NCBI GenBank assembly: GCA_031363085.1
Contig: JANLTU010000033.1
Location: 8,142 to 72,141 of the forward strand
Direction: 5' to 3'
DNA length: 64,000 nucleotides
Source of the DNA: UBA6921 sp031363085
GTDB lineage: Bacteria; Pseudomonadota; Gammaproteobacteria; SG8-11
A program made the position numbers and the translations under genes. Below, piece by piece: positions 51,771 to 59,823 of this stretch (position 1 is its first letter; every line of letters starts with the position of its first letter). The notes below the pieces were generated by a model, which was not told the origin of the DNA, searched no databases, and worked only from the letters and a program-made list of their open reading frames with translations.

Positions 51771-52649
51771 ATGACGCACGTCAGCCGGTGGGTGCGGAGC
51801 TTGTGCGCCGCGTTGCTCGCCATGGATGCTGCAAGTGCGCAGGATATCTTCGACATTCCGGTCGTGAATCTGCCGTCGAGCGTGACGCTTGAAGGCGGTG
51901 GTGACGCTGCCGGGTCGCGTAGCTTGATATTACAGGGTGATGTTGGTCTGCCGTCCGGAATGCGCCTGCGTGCCGGATATGCCGGTACGCGCGTCGACAG
52001 CGGTAGCGCAGCATATGTGAGCGACACCTATTGGGCGGGTGTGAACAGCGATCCGCTGGCGGGGTTTTCCTACGGCGCAAATTACGAAGCAATGCAGCGT
52101 GACGACCAGCTTGGTGCCGGCGCGTTCAAGGCGAATCTGCGCTGGCGCATCGACCGTTGGCGGCTTGCGGTCTATCCGGAGCTGCGCTGGATCAGCTTTA
52201 CACAATCCGTCCAGGGACAACACAAAACGCGCAGCGTCGAAACCGTCATTCGCAGCCCGGGCCTGGGTGTGGCGCTTGCGTATAACGCAGCGGATGCGTG
52301 GTCGTTGGGCTTCCGGCATGTTGTTTATCGCTATGCAAGCGATGCGCAAACCCTGCCTAGTCATCCGGCGTTTGCGCGGTTGGTGAGCTCGAATATTGAC
52401 CAAGCATTCGATATCGCGCGCAGCAGCGTAACGGCTGACTATACGCCGGCCTGGGGCAGTGTTGGGGTGGAAGCCACGCGCAGTGAGTCGGCGATTGATC
52501 ACGTCATCGCGCACAGTGCTGCGGTGAATTTAAATTGGGACGTGTCGCGCGCCTGGACGGTGTTCGCACGCGTCGGGCGCAGCCGCGTCGACAGGGTTGC
52601 CGCAGCGCGCTTCGGCAGCGCCGGTGTGACTTGGATGTGGGACCAGTAA
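51771..52649 (+). CDS. Exported protein, probable outer-membrane beta-barrel
   Basis: 292 residues. Signal peptide WVRSLCAALLAMDAASA precedes QDIFDIPV. The rest has alternating strands typical of a small barrel: SLILQGDVGLPSGMRLRAGYAG, GFSYGANYEAMQR, GVEATRSESAID, AWTVFARVGRSRVDRV, with a C-terminal ...TWMWDQ. No known family recognised. The start at 51771 is chosen for the signal peptide; a longer frame upstream adds a non-hydrophobic extension. Confidence 0.55.
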   Translation: MTHVSRWVRSLCAALLAMDAASAQDIFDIPVVNLPSSVTLEGGGDAAGSRSLILQGDVGLPSGMRLRAGYAGTRVDSGSAAYVSDTYWAGVNSDPLAGFSYGANYEAMQRDDQLGAGAFKANLRWRIDRWRLAVYPELRWISFTQSVQGQHKTRSVETVIRSPGLGVALAYNAADAWSLGFRHVVYRYASDAQTLPSHPAFARLVSSNIDQAFDIARSSVTADYTPAWGSVGVEATRSESAIDHVIAHSAAVNLNWDVSRAWTVFARVGRSRVDRVAAARFGSAGVTWMWDQ

Positions 52650-52773
52650 CCCGGCTGTCAACCAAAACGCCAGGTGCGCGTTCTTTGTTGTGTAGCGAGT
52701 CAATTTCTGTCGCAACGGGCCGTAACAAGCGCTGCGCGGCATGACTCGATCACTCAACGATAAGGAGCACACT

Positions 52774-54645
52774 ATGACTTGGTCCACATTTTTTCCCGCA
52801 TTAAAACGATCAGTGGCGCGCGTCGCCGCCGGTGTATCAGTCGCGACGCTGGCAGCGTCGATGGCGGTGTTACCCGCCTGCCAGCAGAGCGGCAAGGGTT
52901 CCAATCTTGCTGCCAGTTCATCCGACAGCAATCTGGCGATTGGTCTGACCGACGCCAAGGGTGATTTCGTCAGCTATAGCGTTGACGTGAAATCGCTGAC
53001 GCTCACACACGCGAACGGAAAAATTGTCGAGACCCTGCCTATGGCGACCCGGGTCGACTTTGTGCAGTACACCGAGCTGACCGAGTTTCTTACCACCGCG
53101 ACCGTTCCCAACGGCGCCTACACCAGCGCCAAAATGACGCTGGACTACAGCACGGCGGATATTCGGGTCGAAGACGCAGCCGGCGCGGCGGTCAAGGTCG
53201 ACAACATCGTAGACGCCAGCGGCAAGGCGATTACGACGCTGGAAGTTAATGTCAAGTTCGAGGGCGACAAGCACAAGCTGGTGATTTCACGGGGCCGTCC
53301 CGCCAGCCTGACGTTGGATTTCGATCTGAAGGCATCCAACACCGTCAGTGCCGATTTAAAAAGCGTCACCGTCGCCCCGTACCTGCTCGCCGAAATCGAA
53401 GCTCACAAACCCAAGTTGCATCGGGTGCGCGGCGGTTTGAAATCCGTGGATGTAGCGAATAGCAGCTTCGATTTAATTCTGCGCCCGTTTGCGCATCTGA
53501 TGAAAAGCAGCGAGAAAGACGAACACTTTGGTGCGATGAACGTCGCCACCAACAGCAGCACCGTGTTTGAAATCGACGGGGTCAGCTACGACAGCTCCAC
53601 CGGCATCAAAACGCTGAACACGATGGCCGCGTTCACGGCGGTGGTTGCGGTTGGCGATCTCAAATTCAATCCGCGCCGTTTCGAGGCACGCGAAGTGTAT
53701 GCCGGCTCCAGCGTTCCAGGTGGCACGCTCGATGTCGTGACCGGTGAGGTCATCAAACGCGTTGGAGATACGCTGACCGTAAAAGGCGCAACCCTGGTAC
53801 GCAAAGGCGGCGGCATGATCTTCAACGATACCGTTACCGTAACGGTGGCGACCACGACCAAAGTGCATCGTCAGCTTTCCAGAGATTTGTTTGGCAGCGG
53901 TGACATCTCGGTGGGCCAGCGCGTGAGCGTGCACGGCACCTTGACCGATGAAAATGTCGGCAGTTTGAAGCTGGATGCAAGCAACGGCAGCGTGCGCATG
54001 TTGCTGACGGCGCTGCGCGGCAGCGTGGTTTCGACCGACAGCATCAATCACACCCTGGTGATGAGCCTGCAAACCATCGACGGGCGCCAAGTCGCGCTAT
54101 TTGATTTCGCCGGCACCGGTACCAGTTCTGCCAACGATGCTGATCCGGCCAACTATGAAATCGAGACCGGCACCCTGAATCTGTCGAGCGTGAGCGTCGG
54201 CGGTCCCATAGCGGTGCGCGGCTTCGTCGCTGCGTTCGGCTTCGCGCCCAAAGATTTCATCGCCCAGACCTTGGTCGATGCCGAAGATGTCCCCACGACG
54301 CTGTTGGTCGACTGGATGCCGGCCTCGGCAACGGCGCTGAGTGTATCCACGACCGATCTGACTTTGGAACTTGCAGGCTCGCCGTTGCATGAAGTACTGC
54401 GCGCCGGAGTCAGGACGGTGCTGACCGGCACACCGCTGATCAAACCTGTAAGCGACGACGACGGCATGTATTTCATCAAGCAAAACCACGTCGCACAGAT
54501 GTACACCAGCTTCGCCAGCTTCACCGGCGACCTGCAAAAGCGCCTGAGCGCGAATGCAAAAGTCGAAGGTTTGGTGGCCGGCGGAAAATACGACGACAGC
54601 AATAACACCTTAACCAGCCGCTTCGTCGCCGTGAGCCTGAAATAA
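52774..54645 (+). CDS. DUF4382/DUF5666-type lipoprotein
   Basis: 623 residues. A signal peptide ends in the lipobox VLPAC, so it is lipidated. An N-terminal DUF4382-like domain (LAIGLTDAKGDFVSYSVDVKSLTLTHANGK...VDFVQYTELTEF) is followed by beta-barrel-like DUF5666 repeats (RGGLKSVDVANSSFDLILRP, VTGEVIKRVGDTLTVKGATL, VLRGSVVSTDSINHTLVM-type segments). Function unknown; it is predicted to be an outer-membrane or surface lipoprotein. AAGGAG lies upstream of ATG 52774. The last base is followed by a strong terminator. Confidence 0.8.
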   Translation: MTWSTFFPALKRSVARVAAGVSVATLAASMAVLPACQQSGKGSNLAASSSDSNLAIGLTDAKGDFVSYSVDVKSLTLTHANGKIVETLPMATRVDFVQYTELTEFLTTATVPNGAYTSAKMTLDYSTADIRVEDAAGAAVKVDNIVDASGKAITTLEVNVKFEGDKHKLVISRGRPASLTLDFDLKASNTVSADLKSVTVAPYLLAEIEAHKPKLHRVRGGLKSVDVANSSFDLILRPFAHLMKSSEKDEHFGAMNVATNSSTVFEIDGVSYDSSTGIKTLNTMAAFTAVVAVGDLKFNPRRFEAREVYAGSSVPGGTLDVVTGEVIKRVGDTLTVKGATLVRKGGGMIFNDTVTVTVATTTKVHRQLSRDLFGSGDISVGQRVSVHGTLTDENVGSLKLDASNGSVRMLLTALRGSVVSTDSINHTLVMSLQTIDGRQVALFDFAGTGTSSANDADPANYEIETGTLNLSSVSVGGPIAVRGFVAAFGFAPKDFIAQTLVDAEDVPTTLLVDWMPASATALSVSTTDLTLELAGSPLHEVLRAGVRTVLTGTPLIKPVSDDDGMYFIKQNHVAQMYTSFASFTGDLQKRLSANAKVEGLVAGGKYDDSNNTLTSRFVAVSLK

Positions 54646-54683
54646 GCATTCAACTCATTTCAGCCACGCACATGCAGTGACCC

Positions 54684-54709
54684 AACGGCCCCCAACGGGG
54701 CCGTTTTTT
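54684..54709 (+). terminator. Rho-independent terminator after the DUF4382 lipoprotein
   Basis: AACGGCCCC (54684-54692) pairs with GGGGCCGTT (54697-54705), followed by a run of T residues ending at 54709. It ends the transcript 39 bases past the stop codon. Confidence 0.9.
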
Positions 54710-54926
54710 CGTGTTCATGGGCGGCAGCGTGACTTGCATACTGCCAGCCTCTGTTAGGCAATGCGTAATAGTGCAGGCAGGATTTACGAGGTGTGTCCAT
54801 GATCAGACGAGTATTCAATAGCAAGATTTTGGATCAACAGCCACAGTCGGCTGCTGGAATTTCTGGTGGTCCTGACGCCATGCGGCATTTTGGACGGAAA
54901 AACCCCAAGAGTTGAATACTGAATAT

Positions 54927-55109
54927 ATGGCTCAACGCGGAAACATGCGGGTGCTTTTTGCATGTTTTGGGAATTCCGACAGTAAAGCTGACCGCACCAT
55001 GTACCCGATTGTCCGCAAGCTAAAAGAAGGCGATTTGCGTCAGAAGGAAAAGCCCGAAGAAGTGGTTGCGGATGTGCCCAAGAAGCCGCAGTTTCGCCAT
55101 CAAAAATAA
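54927..55109 (+). CDS. Possible small protein of unknown function
   Basis: The 585-base stretch 54646-55230 has little convincing coding signal. This short frame of about 60 codons has a Lys/Glu-rich C-terminus (REGDLRQKEKPEEVV-like) and a plausible but weak start. A longer minus-strand frame (54784-55155) overlaps it and is no more convincing. The terminator and the MazEF operator occupy the ends of the stretch. I would not rely on this call. Confidence 0.2.
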   Translation: MAQRGNMRVLFACFGNSDSKADRTMYPIVRKLKEGDLRQKEKPEEVVADVPKKPQFRHQK

Positions 55110-55188
55110 CTTGCCAGATTCTGCTCGCCGTATTCAGAGTTGGGTTTTTCAACACCGTTGTCAGATTCCTCAGTTGTCATGGTGATAC

Positions 55189-55221
55189 CTCCAGGGTATG
55201 ATTAAACATCATACTCTGGAG
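55189..55221. promoter_or_regulatory. Operator of the RHH-MazF module
   Basis: CTCCAGGGTATGAT (55189-55202) and ATCATACTCTGGAG (55208-55221) form a 14-base inverted repeat with one mismatch and a five-base spacer. The position just upstream of the antitoxin ATG at 55231 is that expected for autorepression by a ribbon-helix-helix antitoxin. Confidence 0.75.
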
Positions 55222-55230
55222 AGTGCCGTC

Positions 55231-55473
55231 ATGAGCCAGACAAAAGTTGCCATCACAATTGAAGAAGGCATGCTCGCCAAAGTAGATGCTCTGGTGAGGC
55301 GCAAAGTATTTAGTAATCGAAGTCGAGCAATTCAGGAGGCTGTTCAAGAAAAGCTGGAGCGTCTTGAGCGGAACCGCTTGGCAGAAGAATGCGCAAAACT
55401 TGATCCGTCTTTTGAAAAAGCGCTGGCAGACGAGGGGCTGTTTGAGGAGTTGGGGGCATGGCCAAAATACTGA
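55231..55473 (+). CDS. Ribbon-helix-helix antitoxin of MazF-type toxin
   Basis: 80 residues. N-terminal RHH motif: VAITIEEGMLAKVDALVRRKVFSNRSRAIQEAVQEKL, and an acidic C-terminal tail (FEKALADEGLFEELG) for toxin binding. ATG at 55231 has GGAG ten bases upstream. It overlaps the toxin gene by 16 bases, securing coupled translation. An inverted repeat lies directly upstream. Confidence 0.88.
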   Translation: MSQTKVAITIEEGMLAKVDALVRRKVFSNRSRAIQEAVQEKLERLERNRLAEECAKLDPSFEKALADEGLFEELGAWPKY

Positions 55474-55796
55474 GGGGTGAAGTTCGCTGGGCTGATTTAA
55501 ATCCTACGCTGGGTCGTGAACAGTCAGGGCAGCGTCCAGTGCTCATCCTGAGCCAAGACATATTCAATGAGCGCTCAGGAACTGTCATTGCAATGGCAAT
55601 TACCAGCCAGGAACAGCGGGCTAAGTTTCCATTGACGCACGAACTGTCAAAGGCAAAACTGCCTAAGCAGTCGTGGGTAAAAATTAGTCAAATCCGCACG
55701 TTATCAACCGAGCGAATCGGCAAGAAAATTGGCTCTGTTGACCCTGAAGAGCTGGGCTACATCATTGATGGTTTAAATGAAATTATCGGAGCCTAA
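55458..55796 (+). CDS. MazF/PemK-family toxin endoribonuclease
   Basis: 112 residues with the MazF signature RGEVRWADLNPTLGREQSGQRPVLILSQDIFN and the conserved WVKISQIRTLSTERIGK. MazF-type toxins cleave mRNA or rRNA at specific sequences to halt growth. It overlaps its antitoxin gene. This is the second toxin-antitoxin module within 5 kb. Confidence 0.93.
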   Translation: MAKILRGEVRWADLNPTLGREQSGQRPVLILSQDIFNERSGTVIAMAITSQEQRAKFPLTHELSKAKLPKQSWVKISQIRTLSTERIGKKIGSVDPEELGYIIDGLNEIIGA

Positions 55797-55907
55797 CGAA
55801 CTGCTTACGGCATGAAATTTAAGAGCGCACGGAATACAAAATGTTTGCGCCCGCGTGCCTGTTCAGCAGCGGAGCGCGTTGGGTGATTAAGATCACGGCC
55901 CGACTGT

Positions 55908-56558
55908 TCAGCGTGGCTTCCGTGCCGGTTTACACATCGCCGCGAGGCACAGGTGGCCGTCCGGGCGGGTGATGCGTCGTTGGCGTTCCAGGGTGGCGAG
56001 TGTCCGGTAGAAAGCTTCGTGGGTCAGGCCCAGTTCCAGCGCGACTTCCTTTAGCGCGCCCGGGGCACAGAAGCGGCCGCTTTCGTCGCAGCGCAGGCGC
56101 AGGAACTGGAGCACCCGTTCCGGCGCGGAGCGAATCTGCTTGAGTTCGTAGCGTTGCCGCAAGCCTTGCAGGCGGCGCGCGAGTTCGCCGGTAAAATTCC
56201 ACAACGCATTCGGGTCGCGGCGCAGTTGCGAGATCAATTTTGCTTTTGGATACAGTCCCACAACGCTGTCGGTGTCGGCCAGTGCGTCGCAGTGGTAGTG
56301 CGTGGAAAACAGCGAGGCTTCGGCAAAGGTCTCGCCCGGCCGGGCCAAGTGCAGCGTCACGCCGCCGCCGTCGGGTGTGACCCGCACCATCCGTAGGCTG
56401 CCCTGCGCCAATACGAAGATGCCGAGGGTCGGATCGCCTTGACGAAACAGCGCGCTACCGGCAGGCACGTGGCGCGGCAGCGGCGTAACTCCAGCCAGCG
56501 GCGGCAGCTCGGCGTTGTCGTTCTGCGCTTGAAAATTTTCGGCGGCTTTGTTTTTCAT
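55908..56558 (-). CDS. Crp/Fnr-family transcription regulator
   Basis: 216 residues. Cyclic-nucleotide-binding-like beta-roll (GSALFRQGDPTLGIFVLAQGSLRMVRV...PGETFAEASLF) then a dimer helix and a C-terminal winged helix (LKEVALELGLTHEAFYRTLATLERQRRI). The N-terminal cysteine cluster of true Fnr is absent, so Fe-S oxygen sensing is unlikely. The ATG at 56558 lies next to a perfect palindrome and has no ribosome-binding site, suggesting a leaderless or weak start. It is divergent from the cytochrome c'-like gene. Confidence 0.85.
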   Translation of the reverse strand: MKNKAAENFQAQNDNAELPPLAGVTPLPRHVPAGSALFRQGDPTLGIFVLAQGSLRMVRVTPDGGGVTLHLARPGETFAEASLFSTHYHCDALADTDSVVGLYPKAKLISQLRRDPNALWNFTGELARRLQGLRQRYELKQIRSAPERVLQFLRLRCDESGRFCAPGALKEVALELGLTHEAFYRTLATLERQRRITRPDGHLCLAAMCKPARKPR

Positions 56559-56573
56559 ATGATTGCAATCATA
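56558..56573. promoter_or_regulatory. FNR-like palindrome between regulator and cytochrome gene
   Basis: TATGATTGCAATCATA (56558-56573) is a perfect 16-base palindrome and fits the FNR/DNR-type half-site pattern (TGAT-N4-ATCA). It touches the start codon of the Crp/Fnr gene and lies 64 bases upstream of the cytochrome c'-like start, so it may serve as operator for both, with autoregulation. Confidence 0.65.
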
Positions 56574-56637
56574 AACGCCTGCGCGAATTGCGGCTACGCT
56601 TGCTAGACACTCAACCTCACGCGTAAGGAGTTACCCC

Positions 56638-57144
56638 ATGCAAGCTCATACCCCGTTCACGTTCATGTTGCTGATGATCACCGCTGCGCCCGCTTCGTTT
56701 GGACAGGGCGATGAACACCAGCACGGCCATGCGGCGAACATGCCCGGAGCGGTTGCAAATTCCGCAGCAACCGAACCCGCCGCAACGCAGGTTCAGTTTC
56801 CGGAACAATTGCGCGATCACACGCTGGCCAACATGCGCGACCATCTGCGGGCGCTGTCAGAAATCCAGGCGCAGATTGCCACGCAAAACTACACCCTGGC
56901 AGCGGAAATCGCCGAACAGCGCCTGGGCATGACATCATTGAAACGGCACGGTGCCAGTGAAGTGGCGAAATACATGCCGCAGGGTATGCAGGAGGCGGGT
57001 TCGGCCATGCATCGTGCCGCTAGCCGTTTCGCGTTGACCGCACAGGAATCCGCTGTCGACCACGAAATGGGCAAGTCGGTGGCGGCATTGGCGACGCTCA
57101 CGCAAGCGTGCGTGGCTTGTCATGCGGCTTATCGGCTGCGATAG
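56638..57144 (+). CDS. Cytochrome c'-like haem protein
   Basis: 168 residues. A short hydrophobic N-terminus (FTFMLLMITAAPASFG) acts as signal peptide, then a His-rich stretch (EHQHGHAAN), a helical bundle, and a C-terminal haem motif CVACH (about 158-162) followed by AAYRLR. Haem attachment near the C-terminus is typical of cytochromes c' and c-556. Cytochromes c' bind NO and are often controlled by Crp/Fnr regulators, in line with the divergent gene. TAAGGAG lies just upstream of the ATG. Confidence 0.8.
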   Translation: MQAHTPFTFMLLMITAAPASFGQGDEHQHGHAANMPGAVANSAATEPAATQVQFPEQLRDHTLANMRDHLRALSEIQAQIATQNYTLAAEIAEQRLGMTSLKRHGASEVAKYMPQGMQEAGSAMHRAASRFALTAQESAVDHEMGKSVAALATLTQACVACHAAYRLR

Positions 57145-57160
57145 GCGAGCCGTTTGTATG

Positions 57161-57185
57161 TCGGCACTGGATCATTCAGTGCCGA
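57161..57185. terminator. Hairpin after the cytochrome gene
   Basis: TCGGCACTG (57161-57169) and CAGTGCCGA (57177-57185) form a perfect nine-base stem. There is no following T-run, so termination efficiency is doubtful. Nothing else is evident in the gap 57145-57396 apart from a short direct repeat TTGGGTAAAG. Confidence 0.5.
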
Positions 57186-57396
57186 TGCCAGCGAAAAAGT
57201 GGGAGTGTGATAACGCAATAACAGCAAGCCTGACCCCGTTTCCGCGCATTGCTCCGTGCGCTCGCAAACAATTAAACCTTTGATGCCAGTCTCCATGAAA
57301 CTTACATTTTTGGCGCGTTGGGTAAAGGTTGGGTAAAGATAGTCCTCTAGCAAAATAGCGCAGTGATGGGAGGTCGCTATCGGTTAGTATTTCAAC

Positions 57397-58425
57397 ATGA
57401 CCAATAAAACTTCGAATACTTCATATGTCACCGGATTTGATCTCAGCGCCTGGATATTAATGGCGGTCTTTCTGATCGGCGTTTTGGTGCTGCACCTACT
57501 CCCGGCATTGCTCAGTGGCTTGGTGGTGTATGAGTTGGTTCACATCCTGGTGCCTGCGTTACGCCTTGAAAAGGTGGCGGGAAAACGGGCGGCGTTTGTG
57601 TCTGTCGGGCTACTGACTGTCGCCGTAATCGCGGCGGTCGCACTTGCGGTCTTCGGTCTGATTGCATTTTTGCGTTCGGATAATGGCGATGTCTCTCATC
57701 TGATGGAACAGCTTGCCGTCATCATCGACCACTCGAAGAGCAGCCTTCCATTATTCATACAAAATGCCTTGCCGCCGGATGCGGATACGTTACGTTTCAC
57801 GGCTGTTGAGTGGCTGCGAACTCATGCCGAGGAATTAAAACGCCTCGGCATGAATACCCTGCGCGCACTGGCCTATATTGTTGTTGGCATGATCATCGGT
57901 GGCGTCATCGCGTTGCGTGAAACCTTGTTTGATAAACAAAGCACAGAGTTTGTTCACGCGCTTGCGCAACGCGCCGAGCTTCTTGGTACATCATTTCGCA
58001 TGATGATGTTCGCGCAGGCGAAAATCTCGGCAATCAATACCACTTTCACCGCGATCTACCTGCTGATGGTGTTGCCCGCCATCGGCGTGAATTTGCCGCT
58101 GGCGAAGACACTGATCGCCATTACCTTTATTGCCGGCCTTATTCCGGTGATTGGCAATCTGATTTCGAACGCCGCCATCGTGCTGGTCAGCTTCGGTCAC
58201 TCGATTGCGATTGCCGGTGCGTCGTTATTTTTTCTAATCGTCGTCCATAAGGCTGAATATTTTCTCAACGCACGCATTATCGGCTCGCGCATTCACGCCG
58301 CTGCGTGGGAACTACTCATCGCGATGATTATCATGGAAGCCATTTTTGGCATGGCAGGTGTCATCTGCGCCCCCATTTATTACGCGTACATCAAGCAAGA
58401 ATTGAAGAACCACGGTTTAATCTAA
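57397..58425 (+). CDS. AI-2E family transporter
   Basis: 342 residues with about seven to eight membrane helices and the family's central region (LIAITFIAGLIPVIGNLISNAAIVLVSFGHSI, FFLIVVHKAEYFLNARIIGSRIHA). The family includes TqsA, the autoinducer-2 exporter, and Na+/H+ antiporter-like members; the substrate cannot be told. ATG at 57397 lacks an obvious ribosome-binding site. Confidence 0.85.
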   Translation: MTNKTSNTSYVTGFDLSAWILMAVFLIGVLVLHLLPALLSGLVVYELVHILVPALRLEKVAGKRAAFVSVGLLTVAVIAAVALAVFGLIAFLRSDNGDVSHLMEQLAVIIDHSKSSLPLFIQNALPPDADTLRFTAVEWLRTHAEELKRLGMNTLRALAYIVVGMIIGGVIALRETLFDKQSTEFVHALAQRAELLGTSFRMMMFAQAKISAINTTFTAIYLLMVLPAIGVNLPLAKTLIAITFIAGLIPVIGNLISNAAIVLVSFGHSIAIAGASLFFLIVVHKAEYFLNARIIGSRIHAAAWELLIAMIIMEAIFGMAGVICAPIYYAYIKQELKNHGLI

Positions 58426-58672
58426 ATCGCATCGATCGCATCGAGATAAGTAAAGCATAGGACCCGACGCCCGGTAAGGTGGGGTGGAGCCAACAGTCGT
58501 TTCACCAGCAGCCCTTTAAGGCGTCAGTCAATCAGCATCGTCACCATCTTTTATCATTTGCGAACTGGCGCTTGCGGCCATGAGCAGACCTCCAGTTGCA
58601 GTTTCAAATCGGTTCGTAGCGATCAAAAGCGGACACTGTGAAACTCTTACATTTGTAACTTCAATTATATTT

Positions 58673-58873
58673 TCAGGGGTCAATGACACGGTGGCTTAAT
58701 GGTGGGGTAACCGCGATCTGTACTCCGTGAACTATCTGAGCTTCGACGTTGCTTAATCGACCAAGTTGACCGCCATAGTTCATGATGTAGTCCTTGTTAC
58801 TTCCCCATGACCACACCGTTCCGTCAGTCTTAAGTGCAATTGTGTGGTTCAATCCTGAAGCGATCGCCACGAA
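58673..58873 (-). pseudogene. RCC1-repeat remnant
   Basis: The minus-strand frame FVAIASGLNHTIALKTDGTVWSWG...YGGQLGRLSNVEAQIVHGVQ is one RCC1-type beta-propeller blade plus the start of the next. The rest of the propeller is missing; upstream it runs directly into a structured GC-rich block. Between the AI-2E gene (58425) and this remnant (58426-58672) I see no gene. Confidence 0.65.
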
Positions 58874-59118
58874 GGAGCACATGGAGCGAAGCGAGTGCGA
58901 CGACCCCCGGGTAGCCGTAGGGCCGTGGGTTTTGTCGGAGTGCGCGCGGTAGCGCGGGCGGAGACAAAACACAAGGCACCCGACACGGCGTAGAGTCACT
59001 GTGGTAGTCATGGCGCGCCGCTGTGTGGCGCGTCGTGATGGACGCAGGACGGCCCGGGCCGCCGCAGGCATACTCGCCGCCGAGCGCAGGCGTTTTGGGA
59101 CTTGGATGTCCCAAAATG
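58874..59118. other. GC-rich structured block joining two gene remnants
   Basis: About 245 bases with several hairpins: GTTTTGTC/GACAAAAC (58929-58936, 58963-58970) around a GCGC-rich core, a GCGCCGC-TGTGT-GGCGC type stem near 59014-59030, and TTTTGGGAC/GTCCCAAAA (59093-59101, 59108-59116). No coding function is apparent. It interrupts the RCC1 remnant on one side and borders the GT-C fragment on the other, which suggests a mobile or recombinogenic repeat. Confidence 0.5.
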
Positions 59119-59239
59119 TATACCGAGCACGGCGGCGCAATCGTTGTCATGCTCTTGCTCCTTTTCTCAGCCGCTTTCACGGCCTGTTATGGGGCAAGGC
59201 TAGCACTTATCCTTCTGTCCAAATTTGCGGGGCCGGCTC

Positions 59240-59697
59240 TCCATACGGTATTCGGCAACACTTGGCGCTGGGTACAAAATCCAGGCAGTCTCGACGTGAA
59301 CAACATTGATTACGCAATGATCAGCGAAGAACCCGAGTTGCGACTGTTCCCAGCCGAGCAGTGGGCGATTATTTACAAAGACATGAAAGCATTTTTGTTG
59401 CTGCGCCGAACTCCGAAACACACGGCATTGATCGAACGATATGAGATTCGCTATTTTCTTGCCAATCAGGCAGTGCTTGATAGTTTGGCGGGCAATCCGC
59501 GCATATATCCTCGGCTTATGCTGGAAACGAGCACCTACCTCACGTACCGTCGCGATGCAAAGATTGCGAGTGCATTTGCGGCATTAATAAATTTGCCGGC
59601 AGGTGCGTTGCTTAGTGCATCGCGAGACCTCCTGGTGCACGCAGTGTGCAGAGCGAATTCCGATACAAAGGCTTTAAGTTGTCCGAGTGGATCGTGA
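59240..59697 (+). pseudogene. C-terminal fragment of a GT-C-like paralog
   Basis: The translation HTVFGNTWRWVQNPGS...NNIDYAMISEEPEL...LFPAEQWAIIYKDM...LLLRRTPKHTALIERYEIRYF...GNPRIYPRLMLETSTYLTYRRDA aligns closely with the C-terminal 160 residues of paralog A and also with paralog C. The N-terminal membrane half is missing; the sequence upstream of about 59240 does not resemble it. It is a remnant of a further gene copy. Confidence 0.8.
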
Positions 59698-59823
59698 CAA
59701 CCCGGTATAATCCCAGCACCGCAGTTAATCATTCGGGATAGTAGCAAGCTGTGAATAAGCGCTCGATGTCTGCTGATACGAAATCATCTCAGTGAGTTGT
59801 GTAAAAAGGAGCCACTCAAAAAA

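Noticed and set aside
57129..57353. Minus-strand frame after the cytochrome c'-like gene
   Set aside because: No family resemblance, no ribosome-binding site, and it overlaps the end of a real gene.
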